DNA of 64,000 nt from Brevundimonas sp. (GCF_003248455.1 NZ_QFNM01000001.1:1-64000); one strand, 5' to 3'. Positions 26,134 through 36,371 are shown, counted from the first letter of the stretch. A program made the numbers and translations. Notes: a model not told the origin generated them from the sequence alone.

Positions 26134-27131
26134 TGCTGGGCTCCGAAGAAAGCCTCGAAGGCTGTGACGTCCTCCGTCGAACCCAAGGCGACCGAGACCC
26201 GCTGATGGAGCGTCGAGGGTTCAATCGCGGTGATCGCCGTCCGACCATCCGTTGATCGCCCTCCCGCTTGTTCAATCAGCCAACCAGCAGGCGAGCACTC
26301 ATACAAGAGCCGTAGCTTGCCATTAGCGTGTCCCGGCCTGCGGTCTGCGGGATAGATAAAGATGCCTCCTCGAATAAGGATGCGGTGAACATCTGCCACC
26401 ATCGCGCCGCTCCAGCGCATGTTCCGATCTGCTCCCAACGGTCCTGACGCACCAGCTTCGCAGGCATCGACATAGGAGCGGACACCAGGCTCCCAGTGCC
26501 TGCGATTTGCTGCGTTGATAGCGTATTCATTGCTTCGTTGCGGAACCCTCATCTCTGCATGGGAGCGTCGCCACACACCTTCTAGGCGGTCCAGGGTGAA
26601 TCCCACCACGCCCGAGCCCCGACTAAAAACCAGTAGCGTCTGAGCCCCATACAGCGCGTAACCGGCGGCCACCTGCCGGATACCGGGTTGCAGAAACTCC
26701 TGCTCCTGCACGGGTCCGCCAACGTGTTCCTTGGATCGTGGCAGGATGGAAAAGATTGATCCGACTGGTGCGGAAATTTCGATGTTGCTTGAGCCATCCA
26801 GGGGGTCGAACACCAGCAGATAAGGAGAGTCCGTGCGGTCTTTTCGTGCCCAGTGGACATCCATTTCCTCGGACGCGAGGCCCGCGAATGCGGTGGATTC
26901 TCCGCAGCCAAGCAGGAAGAGGTCGTTCGCAATGACGTCCAACGCCTTCTGGGTTTCGCCTTGGATATTTGATTGGTCGAGGGCACCCATGTGTCCCGTG
27001 AACGATGCCATCTCAATCCGCCGGTCAATTTCGCGACAGGCTGCGGCCACGCTCAACAAACCTTCGCGAAGCCGTGTGGGCAGGCCGTCGAGCTTGTCGA
27101 GATAAGTTTTGAGGGTTGCAGTGTCAGACAA
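26130..27131 (-). CDS. fbp: class I fructose-1,6-bisphosphatase
   Basis: A cytoplasmic gluconeogenic phosphatase of 333 residues, full length. The hallmark FDPLDGSSNIE metal-binding motif is intact, as are the preceding EEMDVHW region and the substrate region KLRLLYECSPAGWLIEQAGG. It releases phosphate from fructose 1,6-bisphosphate. Placement between an ars cluster and an Mrp operon is unusual. The base composition of this segment looks less GC-rich than the flanking genes, which hints at separate acquisition. No other Calvin-cycle gene is present in the window. Confidence 0.93.
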   Translation of the reverse strand: MSDTATLKTYLDKLDGLPTRLREGLLSVAAACREIDRRIEMASFTGHMGALDQSNIQGETQKALDVIANDLFLLGCGESTAFAGLASEEMDVHWARKDRTDSPYLLVFDPLDGSSNIEISAPVGSIFSILPRSKEHVGGPVQEQEFLQPGIRQVAAGYALYGAQTLLVFSRGSGVVGFTLDRLEGVWRRSHAEMRVPQRSNEYAINAANRRHWEPGVRSYVDACEAGASGPLGADRNMRWSGAMVADVHRILIRGGIFIYPADRRPGHANGKLRLLYECSPAGWLIEQAGGRSTDGRTAITAIEPSTLHQRVSVALGSTEDVTAFEAFFGAQQ

Positions 27132-27683
27132 GTGGAATCCTGCATGGAGAACGGCTGGGTTTGCAAGCCGAGTTAGATGCTCTCCTCATCAGCTTCCCGA
27201 CATAACCTCATCAAACCTGTTTCGTTCAGGTCTGGACGATGTCGGCTACCCGCCCCAACGAGACATCGGGGAAATTGCTTCTCCGCCAATAGTCCTCGGA
27301 CCGACGACCTGCCTAACACGCAGCCTCGCTCCAGCCAAAGCCCCTTCAGAAACCCGCGCCGAACTGAACCCGCGCGGATGGCAAACTGGATCTCTCGATC
27401 GTGGGCAGCGGCGCCGGATAGGCGTCGAACCCAGCTTCGCATCGGGATGAAATCCGTCACCGTATCGCGTACCGCGCCCAAACTCATCGAGCAGGCGGCG
27501 GGTCTTTGCATCAATCTGGGTGTCAGGCCGGATCATTGCTCATAGGTGTTGTCGGACACGAGAACGGTTCATTTATAAGGTTCTCAGAGTGGCCAGCCCT
27601 CCAACGGATCGGCTAAGGTCGTTGCGACGCCCATTCATCGCCTGCTTTCCACCACGATCTAAGCCGCCACGAGAGGGCAATCC
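27132..27683. other. intergenic region between fbp and mrpA
   Basis: About 550 bases. Small ORFs exist on both strands, one beginning MIRPDTQIDAKTRRLL near 27536 on the minus strand, but none has a recognised family or a strong ribosome-binding site. The fbp and mrpA promoters must lie here. Confidence 0.5.
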
Positions 27684-30551
27684 TTGCTGTTTGTGCTTGC
27701 CCTGTTGCCTCTGATCGGCGCCCTCGCACCGGCCCTGGCCATTCGCGCGGGTCGCAATGCCAGCGCCGTGGCGGCCGGGACGGTCACGCTGGCGGCGCTG
27801 GTGATCCTCGGCTCGCTCGCCCCGGCCGTGCTGGCGGGCGAGGTGGTGCAGGTCCGGATCGATTGGATTCCGCTGCTGGGGCTGAACCTCACCCTGTTCC
27901 TCGACGCGCTCGGCCTGATGTTCGCGGGGATGATCCTGGGTATCGGCCTGCTGGTCATCGTCTACGCCCGGTTCTACCTGGCCAAGGCCGATCCGATGGG
28001 GCGGTTCTTCGTCTATCTGCTGCTGTTCCAGGGGGCGATGATGGGCATCGTCCTGTCGGACAACGTCCTGCTGCTGCTGATCTTCTGGGAGCTGACCAGT
28101 CTGTCGTCCTTCCTGCTGATCGGCTTCTGGCGGCATCTGCCCGAAGGTCGTCAAGGGGCGCGGATGGCGCTGGCGGTCACGGGCGCGGGCGGGCTGTCGC
28201 TGATCGGCGGGCTGCTGATCCTGGGCAACATCGCCGGCTCCTACGATCTGACCGTCATCTTGCAGAACCGCGAGGCGATCCAGGCCTCGCCCCTGTACCT
28301 CCCAGCTCTGCTGCTGATCCTCGGCGGCTGCTTCACCAAATCGGCCCAGTTCCCGTTCCATTTCTGGCTGCCCCACGCCATGGCCGCCCCGACGCCGGTC
28401 AGCGCCTATCTGCATTCCGCCACCATGGTGAAGGCCGGCATCTTCATGCTGGCGCGGCTGTGGCCGGTCCTGTCGGGCACGGATGAATGGTTCTACCTGG
28501 TGGCGACGACGGGTCTCGTGACCATGGTGTTCGCCGCCGTCGTGGCCCTGTTCAAGGACGACCTGAAGGGACTGCTGGCCTATTCGACCATCAGCCACCT
28601 GGGCTTCCTGACCATGCTGTTCGGCTTCGGCACGCCGATGGCGGCGGTGGTGGGGGTGTTCCACATCCTCAACCACGCCACGTTCAAGGCCGCCCTGTTC
28701 ATGAACGCAGGCATCGTTGACCATGAGGCGGGCACGCGCGACATCAAGCGGCTGGGCGGTCTGGCGACCCTGATGCCGATCGCCGCCACCCTGGCGGTCG
28801 TCGCCGCCCTGTCAATGGCGGGCATCCCGCCGCTGAACGGCTTCATCTCCAAGGAGATGATGCTGGAGGAGGCCTCCCATACCGTTTGGTGGAGCCAGCC
28901 CTGGTTGGTGCCGGCCCTGGCGACCCTTGGGGCGACCTTCTCGGTGGCCTATTCGTTCCGCTATATCGTCCATGTCTATTTCGGGAAGACACGCACCGAC
29001 TATCCGAAGACGCCGCATGATCCGGGCATCGGCCTGTGGGGCCCGCCCGCCGTTCTGGTCGGCCTGGTCGTCGCCATTGGCCTTTTCCCCGCCGTCGTCG
29101 CCGGGCCGCTGGTCGAGGCGGTTTCGCGGGCCGTCATCGGGGGCGACACCCCCTACTACTCCCTGTCGCTCTGGCATGGGGTGACCCCCGCCCTGTTCAT
29201 GAGCGTCGCGGCCATCGGGCTGGGGCTGGTGATCCTCAGCGCGCATCGACCGATCGCCGCCGTCTGGCATCGTCTGGTGCTGCCCGATGCCAAGGCCCTG
29301 TTCGATCGGGGGCTCGGTGCGGCAAGCCGGGCGGCGACGGCCTTCACCGACCGCACCCAGAACGGGTCGCTGGAACGCTACATCGCCATGTTCATCGGCG
29401 CAGCCCTCGTGGTCGGGTTCGCGAGCTTTTCCGGTTTCGAGTTCGTCGCCGGCGACCGGCCGACGACTCCGGCCTCGCCGATGGCGATCATCGCCTGGGG
29501 CGCCCTGATCACGGCGACGGTTCTGGTGCTGCTCCATCACCGCGCGCGCTACCTGTCGCTGATCTATATCGGCATCGTCGGGCTGGTGATCTCGCTGGGC
29601 TTCGTGCACCTGTCCGCGCCGGACTTGGCCCTGACGCAGATCTCGGTCGAGGTCGTCACCATCCTGCTCATGCTGCTGGCGCTGAACCTGCTGCCCAAGA
29701 CCAGCCCGCGCGAGAGCGGCCTGCCGCGTCGCCTGCGCGACGGCGGACTGGCCGTGCTGTCAGGTCTGGGGGTGGGCGGCGCGGCCTGGGCCGTCATGAC
29801 CCGGCCCCTGGACAGCATCTCCGCCTATTTCTGGGAGAACGCCTATTCGGGCGGGGGCGGCACCAATGTCGTCAACGTCATCCTGGTCGATTTCCGGGGC
29901 TTCGACACCTTCGGCGAGATCATCGTCCTGGGCATCGCCGCCCTGGCCATCTTCGCCCTGCTGGAAACCGTAGGGACGGGGGCCAGTGGACGCCGGATCC
30001 TGGCCTGGGCGCCCGACACCCCGCGCTCGCCCGAGCACCACCCGATGATGCTGGTGGTCGCCACTCGCCTGCTGCTGCCTCTGGCCGTGATGGTGGGCCT
30101 GTACATCTTCCTGCGCGGCCACAACCAGCCGGGCGGCGGCTTCATCGCGGGCCTGGTCATCTCCATCGCCATCCTGATGCAGTACATGGCCTCCGGCTAT
30201 CAGTTCGCGGCCCAGCGGCTGCGCGCGGACCACCACACCCTGATCGGCCTGGGCGTGCTGATCGCGGCCGCGACCGGCCTGGGCTCGCTGCTGTTCGGGG
30301 CCCCCTTCATGACCACCGCCTTCGACTATTTCAGCCTGCCCGTGATCGGCGCGTTCGAGCTCGCCACTGCCATGCTGTTCGACATCGGCGTGGCGCTGAC
30401 GGTCATCGGCGCGGTGATCCTGGCCTTGGCCCAGCTGTCGCAGGTCGCCCAAAGCGCGGAGAAGCAGGGGCCCCTGCCCGCCGATGCGGCGATGGACATC
30501 GACCCGTCCCGCGCGACGCCGCACCCTGCCTCGACGGAGGCGGACCAATGA
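27684..30551 (+). CDS. mrpA: Mrp cation/proton antiporter subunit A, fused with MrpB
   Basis: The large subunit of the Mrp (Mnh/Pha) Na+ or K+/H+ antiporter complex, 955 residues. It shows the NuoL-like core with many helices (LMFAGMILGIGLLVIVYARFYL, FHFWLPHAMAAPTPVSAYLHSATMVKAG), then an MrpB-type domain in the last 150 residues (LYIFLRGHNQPGGGFIAGL). Fusion of A and B defines the group 2 operon type, as in rhizobial Pha. The start is a TTG at 27684 with GAGAGGG upstream. mrpC follows by ATGA overlap. Confidence 0.93.
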   Translation: MLFVLALLPLIGALAPALAIRAGRNASAVAAGTVTLAALVILGSLAPAVLAGEVVQVRIDWIPLLGLNLTLFLDALGLMFAGMILGIGLLVIVYARFYLAKADPMGRFFVYLLLFQGAMMGIVLSDNVLLLLIFWELTSLSSFLLIGFWRHLPEGRQGARMALAVTGAGGLSLIGGLLILGNIAGSYDLTVILQNREAIQASPLYLPALLLILGGCFTKSAQFPFHFWLPHAMAAPTPVSAYLHSATMVKAGIFMLARLWPVLSGTDEWFYLVATTGLVTMVFAAVVALFKDDLKGLLAYSTISHLGFLTMLFGFGTPMAAVVGVFHILNHATFKAALFMNAGIVDHEAGTRDIKRLGGLATLMPIAATLAVVAALSMAGIPPLNGFISKEMMLEEASHTVWWSQPWLVPALATLGATFSVAYSFRYIVHVYFGKTRTDYPKTPHDPGIGLWGPPAVLVGLVVAIGLFPAVVAGPLVEAVSRAVIGGDTPYYSLSLWHGVTPALFMSVAAIGLGLVILSAHRPIAAVWHRLVLPDAKALFDRGLGAASRAATAFTDRTQNGSLERYIAMFIGAALVVGFASFSGFEFVAGDRPTTPASPMAIIAWGALITATVLVLLHHRARYLSLIYIGIVGLVISLGFVHLSAPDLALTQISVEVVTILLMLLALNLLPKTSPRESGLPRRLRDGGLAVLSGLGVGGAAWAVMTRPLDSISAYFWENAYSGGGGTNVVNVILVDFRGFDTFGEIIVLGIAALAIFALLETVGTGASGRRILAWAPDTPRSPEHHPMMLVVATRLLLPLAVMVGLYIFLRGHNQPGGGFIAGLVISIAILMQYMASGYQFAAQRLRADHHTLIGLGVLIAAATGLGSLLFGAPFMTTAFDYFSLPVIGAFELATAMLFDIGVALTVIGAVILALAQLSQVAQSAEKQGPLPADAAMDIDPSRATPHPASTEADQ

Positions 30552-30898
30552 TCAGCCTGGAGTTCCTGATCGCCTCGGCCATCGCCGTCCTGACGGCGGC
30601 GGGCGTCTATCTGGTCCTGCGGCGACGGACCTTCCCCGTCGTGCTCGGCCTGGCCTTCCTGTCCTATGCGATCAACGTGTTCCTGTTCGCCATGGGGCGG
30701 CTGGTGATCGACCGGCCGCCGCTCTACGACAAGGCGGCGGACAGCTACACCGATCCCCTGCCCCAGGCCCTCGTCCTGACCGCCATCGTCATCGCCTTCG
30801 GCATGACGGCCTTCGTCGTCGTCCTGGCCCTGCGTAGCTTCCTGGAGACGGGCGTCGACCGCGTCGATGGCCGCCCGGATGCGGAGGGCGACCAATGA
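30548..30898 (+). CDS. mrpC: Mrp antiporter subunit C (NuoK-like)
   Basis: A 116-residue, three-helix inner-membrane protein homologous to NuoK (VLGLAFLSYAINVFLFAMGRL, then LVLTAIVIAFGMTAFVVVLAL). It is part of the antiporter core together with MrpA and MrpD. Start and stop overlap the neighbours by ATGA. Confidence 0.92.
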   Translation: MISLEFLIASAIAVLTAAGVYLVLRRRTFPVVLGLAFLSYAINVFLFAMGRLVIDRPPLYDKAADSYTDPLPQALVLTAIVIAFGMTAFVVVLALRSFLETGVDRVDGRPDAEGDQ

Positions 30899-32436
30899 AC
30901 CTGATCGTCTCCTGGTGGGTGGTCGCCAGCCTCCTCCTGCCCGCCGTCGTGGGCGCCGCGATGGTCCTGCTGCTGCGCCATCGCCTGACCCTGTCGCGAC
31001 TGGCCTCCATCGGATCCTGCCTGATCCTGATTGTCGTGGCCGCCGTGCTGGTGCACCAGGCGAGTGGCGGCACGGTCCAGAGCTATGCCCTGGGCAACTG
31101 GCGCGCACCCTTCGGCATCGTCCTGGTGCTCGACCGCCTGTCGGCGATGATGCTGCTGCTAACCGCGGTCCTGGCCCTGATTGTCATGGTCTATGCCATC
31201 AGCACCGGTACGGACCGCAAGGGGTGGCATTTCCACCCCCTGTTCCAGTTCCAGCTTCTTGGCCTGAACGGGGCCTTCCTGACGGGCGACCTGTTCAACC
31301 TGTTCGTCTTCTTCGAGGTCCTGCTGATCGCCTCCTACGGCCTGATGCTGCACGGCCAGGGCGGGCAGAGGCTGAAGGCGGGGGTCCATTATGTGATCAT
31401 CAACCTGGTCGGATCCACCCTGTTCCTCGTCGCCGTCGGCCTGCTGTACGGGGTCACGGGCACGCTCAACATGGCCGATATGGCGGTGCGGGTGGCTGCG
31501 GCGCCGGCGGGGGATCAGGGACTGATCGCCGCCGCCGGCCTGCTGCTGACGACGGTTTTCGCGCTGAAGGCCGCGCTGGTGCCGCTGCATTTCTGGCTGC
31601 CCGGCACCTATGCGGCGACGACGGGGGCGGTTGCGGCCCTGTTCGCCATCATGACCAAGGTCGGGGCCTATTCCATCATCCGCACCAGCACGCTGATCTT
31701 CGGCGAGGACGCGGGCGGACTGGCGTTCCTCGTCGGCCCCTGGCTGCTGCCGGCCGCGCTCGTGACCATCGTCATCGGGTTCCTGGGGATGTTCGCGGCG
31801 CGCGGCCTGCGCGATCTGGCCGCCTGGGCCGTAGTCGGCTCGATGGGAACGGCGCTGTGCGCCGTCTCGGTCTTCACCGTCCAGGCCATGGGGCCGGCGC
31901 TCTACTACCTCCTGCATTCAACCCTGGCGGGGGCGGCGCTGTTCCTGATCGTCGACCTGATCGCGCAGCGACGCGCCCAGCACGGCGACTCCCTCACCCT
32001 GGCCCCCCGCTTCCGCCAGATCGAGATCCTGTCGGGCCTGTTCTTCCTGGCCGCCATCGCCGCCGTCGGCCTGCCGCCGCTGTCGGGCTTCGTGGGCAAG
32101 CTGCTGGTGCTGGACGGCGTGCGGGCCGCGCCGCAGGCCGCCTGGATCTGGGGCGTGATCCTGATCACCACCGTTCTCGGCGTGGTGGCCTTCGCCCGGG
32201 CTGGCAGCCTGATCTTCTGGAAGAGCGCGGCGGTCGAGGGCGAGATCGAGCTGCGGACCCTGCGCGGCACGCGCGGGGGCGTAGGGGCGGCCGCCGCCCT
32301 GTTGCTGACGCTCGCCGGTCTGACGGTGGTGGCGGGGCCGGTGACCCGCTATACTGCGGCCGCTGCGGCGCAGCTGTTCGCGCCGGCGCAGTATATCGAG
32401 GCCGTCCTGGGTCCCCAGTCCGGAGGTCGCCGATGA
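30895..32436 (+). CDS. mrpD: Mrp antiporter subunit D (NuoM/N-like)
   Basis: A 513-residue NuoN-like subunit with about 14 helices. The proton-channel motif region FALKAALVPLHFWLPGTYAATTGAVAALFAIMTKVG contains the conserved Lys residues. It works with MrpA in ion coupling. It overlaps mrpC and mrpE by 4 bases. Confidence 0.94.
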   Translation: MNLIVSWWVVASLLLPAVVGAAMVLLLRHRLTLSRLASIGSCLILIVVAAVLVHQASGGTVQSYALGNWRAPFGIVLVLDRLSAMMLLLTAVLALIVMVYAISTGTDRKGWHFHPLFQFQLLGLNGAFLTGDLFNLFVFFEVLLIASYGLMLHGQGGQRLKAGVHYVIINLVGSTLFLVAVGLLYGVTGTLNMADMAVRVAAAPAGDQGLIAAAGLLLTTVFALKAALVPLHFWLPGTYAATTGAVAALFAIMTKVGAYSIIRTSTLIFGEDAGGLAFLVGPWLLPAALVTIVIGFLGMFAARGLRDLAAWAVVGSMGTALCAVSVFTVQAMGPALYYLLHSTLAGAALFLIVDLIAQRRAQHGDSLTLAPRFRQIEILSGLFFLAAIAAVGLPPLSGFVGKLLVLDGVRAAPQAAWIWGVILITTVLGVVAFARAGSLIFWKSAAVEGEIELRTLRGTRGGVGAAAALLLTLAGLTVVAGPVTRYTAAAAAQLFAPAQYIEAVLGPQSGGRR

Positions 32437-32924
32437 TCCGCCGCCTCTTCCCTCATCCCGGCCTGAGCGCGATGCTCGTCGTGGTCTGGATGTTGCTGGT
32501 CAACGCCTTCACCTTCGGGGCCCTGTTCCTGGCCCTGGTGTTCGGGGTGCTGGTGCCGCTGTCCATCAGCCGTTTCTGGCCTGATCAGCCTAAGGTGCGT
32601 TTCGGCCGCGCCCTGATCGGTTACATCGGCATCGTCCTGTTCGACATCGTCATCGCCAATTTCCACGTCGCCTGGGTCATCCTGACGCGACGCAACCGCG
32701 ACCTGCGCGCCCAGTGGCTGGTGATCCCGCTTGAGCTGCGCTCGCCGGAGGCGATCACGACGCTGGCGGCCACCATCAGTCTGACCCCCGGCACGGTCTC
32801 CAGCGACATCTCCGGCTGCGGCCGTTTTCTGTTGGTTCATGCCCTGGACGTGTCCGATCCGGAGGCGGAGGTCACCCGCATGAAACGCCGCTATGAGGAT
32901 CGTCTGTTGAAGGTGTTCATATGA
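32433..32924 (+). CDS. mrpE: Mrp antiporter subunit E
   Basis: A 163-residue membrane protein with an N-terminal hydrophobic pair of helices and the conserved cytoplasmic part (LRSPEAITTLAATISLTPGTVSSDIS). It overlaps mrpD and mrpF by 4 bases and is needed for complex stability in studied systems. Confidence 0.93.
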   Translation: MIRRLFPHPGLSAMLVVVWMLLVNAFTFGALFLALVFGVLVPLSISRFWPDQPKVRFGRALIGYIGIVLFDIVIANFHVAWVILTRRNRDLRAQWLVIPLELRSPEAITTLAATISLTPGTVSSDISGCGRFLLVHALDVSDPEAEVTRMKRRYEDRLLKVFI

Positions 32925-33202
32925 CCGGAACCCTCCTGCCCATGGCGCTGGGCTTCGCCTTCTTCTGCGTCAGCCTGTCGATCCTGCTGAACCTGTTCCG
33001 GCTGTGGCGAGGACCGCTGTCGGCGGACCGGATCCTGGCGGTCGACACCCTGACGATCAACGCCATCGCCCTGATCGTGTTGTTCGGCATCGCCTATGCG
33101 ACCTCGGCTTATTTCGAGGCGGCGCTGCTGCTGGCCATGGTCGGGTTCGTGGGCACCGTCGCCTACTGCAAATTCCTGCTGCGCGGGGACATCGTCGAAT
33201 GA
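32921..33202 (+). CDS. mrpF: Mrp antiporter subunit F
   Basis: A 93-residue three-helix membrane protein with the conserved RLWRGPLSADRILAVDTLTIN segment, which holds the family Asp. It overlaps both neighbours by ATGA. Confidence 0.93.
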   Translation: MTGTLLPMALGFAFFCVSLSILLNLFRLWRGPLSADRILAVDTLTINAIALIVLFGIAYATSAYFEAALLLAMVGFVGTVAYCKFLLRGDIVE

Positions 33203-33639
33203 ACCTGTTCGCCGAAATCGCGATCTCGCTGCTGCTGGTGGTCGGCGGGGCCTTCACCCTGGTCGGGTCCTGGGGCCTGGCCAAGCTGCCCTCGGTCATG
33301 ACCCGGCTGCATGGACCGACCAAGGCCACCACCCTGGGCGTCGGGGCGTGCCTGATCGCCTCCATGATCTATTTCCCGGCCCGGGGCGGGGACTTTTCGG
33401 CGCACGAACTGCTGATCGCCCTTTTCCTGTTCCTGACCGCCCCCGTGTCGGCCAATATGATCGCCAAGGCGCACATCCACCGCCAGGGCCGCGGCGTCGA
33501 CCCCAATCCCAGCGATCACATCATCAACGGCCTTCCGTCGCCTCCCGGGGATTCGGACTGGGCCACTTTCGTCGGCGCGGACAGGGCGGCCCACAAGGCG
33601 GCGACTGAGACGATCGAGACGCCGCCGCCCAGGCCCTAG
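33199..33639 (+). CDS. mrpG: Mrp antiporter subunit G
   Basis: A 146-residue subunit with three helices and the conserved GLAKLPSVMTRLHGPTKATTLGVG stretch. The C-terminal 45 residues are polar and extend past the usual length of about 100-120. It is the last gene of the operon, 41 bases before the convergent glutathionyl-hydroquinone reductase gene. Confidence 0.92.
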   Translation: MNLFAEIAISLLLVVGGAFTLVGSWGLAKLPSVMTRLHGPTKATTLGVGACLIASMIYFPARGGDFSAHELLIALFLFLTAPVSANMIAKAHIHRQGRGVDPNPSDHIINGLPSPPGDSDWATFVGADRAAHKAATETIETPPPRP

Positions 33640-33680
33640 GCGGTACTCGCGCGAAGGCGGGCGACACGTCTTCTGGACTG

Positions 33681-34640
33681 TCAGCGACGACCCCACGCAG
33701 GGATCGGTCCGGCCGGGACGATCCCTGACGGGTTGAGATCCAGATGGCTGGCGTAATAGTGCGTCTTGATCGGTGCAAAGTGGACCGTGCCGGCGATCGC
33801 CGGGATGTCCATCATGCGCTGGAGAAACGCCGACAGAGCGGGGTAGTCCGCGATCCGCCGCAGGTTGCATTTGAAGTGAGTGGAATAGACGGCGTCGAAC
33901 CGGATCAGGGTGGTGAAGAGACGGATATCGGCCTCGGTCATTCGGTCCCCAACCAGCCATTCTGAAGTGTTCAGGCGCGCTTCCAGCTCATCGAGGGCAT
34001 CGAACAGCGGAAACACGGCGGACTCATACGCCAGCTGCGTCGTCGCGAACCCCGCCTTGTAGACACCGTTGTTTACGGCCTCGTAGACCCTCGCGTTCAC
34101 CTGATCGATCTCATCAATCAGGTCCGGGGGGGAGAGATCCAAACTCGTGGCGCCGAGATCGTCGAAGGCCCGGTTGAAGATGCGGATGATCTCTGACGAT
34201 TCATTGTTGACGATCCTGCTGTCCTTCCGGTCCCAGAGGACGGGAACGGTCACCTTGCCGGAATAGTCGGGGCGCGCCTTGGCATAGAGCTGCCAGAGGA
34301 AGTCGAGACCGTTTTCCAGATCGCCGGTGGCATCTTCCCCCGCCTGGAACGTCCATCCGTCGTCACGCATCAGGGGATGGACCACGGAAACCGGGAGCAG
34401 CGGTTCAAGCTGTTTGAGCGCGCGGACGATCAGGGTGCGATGGGCCCAGGGACAGGCATGGCTGACATAGAGGTGGAAACGGCCGACTTCGGCGCAGACT
34501 GCCGGCTGGCCATCAGGACCCGGCTCGCCTTTCGCCGTGATCCAGTCGCGAAATCCGCTGTCCTGGCGCTTGAAGTCGCCGCCCTTGCTGGCTTCGGTGG
34601 CCTCTCCCGCGCGCCACCGTCCATCGATCATCTGTCCCAT
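33681..34640 (-). CDS. glutathionyl-hydroquinone reductase (Xi-class GST, YqjG/ECM4-like)
   Basis: A cytoplasmic Xi-class glutathione transferase of 319 residues. The catalytic Cys lies in the family motif SHACPWAHRT, and VPVLWDRKDSRIVNNESSEIIRIFN and the C-terminal YYASHLDLNPSGIVPAGP are typical. It reduces glutathionylated quinols. It is convergent with the mrp operon and separate from the Trk genes upstream. Confidence 0.93.
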   Translation of the reverse strand: MGQMIDGRWRAGEATEASKGGDFKRQDSGFRDWITAKGEPGPDGQPAVCAEVGRFHLYVSHACPWAHRTLIVRALKQLEPLLPVSVVHPLMRDDGWTFQAGEDATGDLENGLDFLWQLYAKARPDYSGKVTVPVLWDRKDSRIVNNESSEIIRIFNRAFDDLGATSLDLSPPDLIDEIDQVNARVYEAVNNGVYKAGFATTQLAYESAVFPLFDALDELEARLNTSEWLVGDRMTEADIRLFTTLIRFDAVYSTHFKCNLRRIADYPALSAFLQRMMDIPAIAGTVHFAPIKTHYYASHLDLNPSGIVPAGPIPAWGRR

Positions 34641-34877
34641 AGGCGCTCCTTACTTGGATTGCTCTGAACGAGCCCAAGCTGCGGTTGATCCCTAGTGGAG
34701 CTGTCGTGTCGCAGCGCCGATCGTCTCACCCGCGACAAACGGTCACCATGGCCGCTAGCCGTCAGGCGGCGCCCTCAACGTCCATGAGCGACCGAGTCCC
34801 ACACTTGCATGTCTCCGCGACGATCCGTTCCTGTCTGTGGCGGATGGCTGTACTGCGGCGGCCGGCAACCTCGTGGC

Positions 34878-36371
34878 TCAGCGCTTCCAGAACCGAGGAA
34901 AGAAGAGAACCAGGATGGTGAAAAGTTCCAGCCGCCCGAGCAGCATGCCAAACGACAGAAGCCACTTCGCCTCTGCCGGCAGAGGCGCAAAGGTGCCGGC
35001 CGGGCCGATGATGGTCCCCAGACCCGGCCCGACATTAGAGAGCGCCGTCGCGGCGCCGCTGGCGCTGGTGAGGAAGTCCAGCCCGATCGCCATGAGGGCG
35101 ATAGTGAGGACCGCGTAGGAGACGAAGAAGACGGAAACGAAGGCGACGACCGATCCCACGACATCATCGGCGAGGGGCCGTCCGGCATAGGAGCGCGGAA
35201 ACACTCCTCTAGGATGTATCAAACGATCGAAATGGTCCTTCAGCATCACCGCCATGACCTCGAAACGGAAGATCTTGATGCCGCCTGAGGTCGATCCCGT
35301 GCACCCGCCAACGAACATCAGCCCGAAGAACAGGCCCACGGCAGCGTTGCCCCAGAGCTGGTAATCCGTTGTCGCATACCCGGTGGTGGTGACCACGGAG
35401 ACCACGTTGAAGGCGGCATGCCGGAACGCCGCCTCGAGGCCGAACTGGCCCGAGGCCGCCAGCCACCCGCCGAGGCCGGCGGTCACGGCGGCAACGACGA
35501 TCAGCAGCGTCCGAACCTGACGATCGAAGAAGGCTCTACGATCTCCGGCAATGAAACGCACATACAGGACGAAAGGGACGGCCCCCGCCAGCATGAAGAG
35601 CGCCCCGAACCACTGGATGCCGTTCTCGCTCCAGGCGCCGAAAGATCGGTCGGACGTCGAGAACCCGCCGGTGGCGATGGATGTCAGGGCATGGGCCAGA
35701 GCGTCGAACGGACCCATCCCGAGGACCCAGTAGACAAGGAAGGCGACTACCGTCAGCCCGAGATAGACGAGACTGAGCGTCGCCGCGATTTGCTTGACGC
35801 GCGGCATGGCCTTCTCGGAGCGATCGGAAGACTCTGTACGGAATAGCTGCATGCCCCCGATTCCAAGCGTGGGCAGAATGGCGATGGCGGTTGCGATGAT
35901 GCCGATGCCACCCATCCATTGGAGCAACGCCCGCCAGAGGAGCAGGCCGGGAGGCGCGCGCTCCAGATCCGAGATGACAGTGGCGCCCGTGGTCGTGATG
36001 CCGGAGACGGCCTCGAACACAGCGTCAGGCAGGCTGCCGCTGACACTGCCAAAGTCCGACAGGAAAAATGGCGCGGCGCTGACGGTGGCGACGCTGAACC
36101 ATGTCAGGGGGGTGAGCAGAAAGGCCTGGCGAACGGTCAGGCCTGCCCGCAGGGCGCCCCGGCTTGAGACCGTGGCGGCGGCGCCGATGACCGCGGCGAC
36201 GCCTGCAGACCAGGCGAACGCCGTCCAGTCGGCGTTTCCGTAAGCCAGGTCGACGATCAGGGGAAACAGCATCATCCCGGCTGTCGCCAGCAGAACCAGG
36301 CCGATGACGTGGACCACCGGAGCCAGGCCCCAGAAAGACTCCGACTTCACCGGTCGTGTGCCGGCCATCAC
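34878..36371 (-). CDS. trkH: TrkH family potassium uptake protein
   Basis: The pore subunit of the Trk K+ uptake system, 497 residues and about 10 helices. The selectivity-filter-like loops TTTGATVISDLE, TSIATGGFSTSDRSFG, TTTGYATTDYQLWG and SNVGPGLGTIIGP match the four pore repeats. K+ enters through it while TrkA gates it from the cytoplasm. Its ATG overlaps the trkA stop (36368-36371). Confidence 0.95.
   Translation of the reverse strand: MMAGTRPVKSESFWGLAPVVHVIGLVLLATAGMMLFPLIVDLAYGNADWTAFAWSAGVAAVIGAAATVSSRGALRAGLTVRQAFLLTPLTWFSVATVSAAPFFLSDFGSVSGSLPDAVFEAVSGITTTGATVISDLERAPPGLLLWRALLQWMGGIGIIATAIAILPTLGIGGMQLFRTESSDRSEKAMPRVKQIAATLSLVYLGLTVVAFLVYWVLGMGPFDALAHALTSIATGGFSTSDRSFGAWSENGIQWFGALFMLAGAVPFVLYVRFIAGDRRAFFDRQVRTLLIVVAAVTAGLGGWLAASGQFGLEAAFRHAAFNVVSVVTTTGYATTDYQLWGNAAVGLFFGLMFVGGCTGSTSGGIKIFRFEVMAVMLKDHFDRLIHPRGVFPRSYAGRPLADDVVGSVVAFVSVFFVSYAVLTIALMAIGLDFLTSASGAATALSNVGPGLGTIIGPAGTFAPLPAEAKWLLSFGMLLGRLELFTILVLFFPRFWKR

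Noticed and set aside
27173..27536. minus-strand ORFs between fbp and mrpA as genes
   Set aside because: No ribosome-binding site or recognisable domain; two overlapping frames are equally open.
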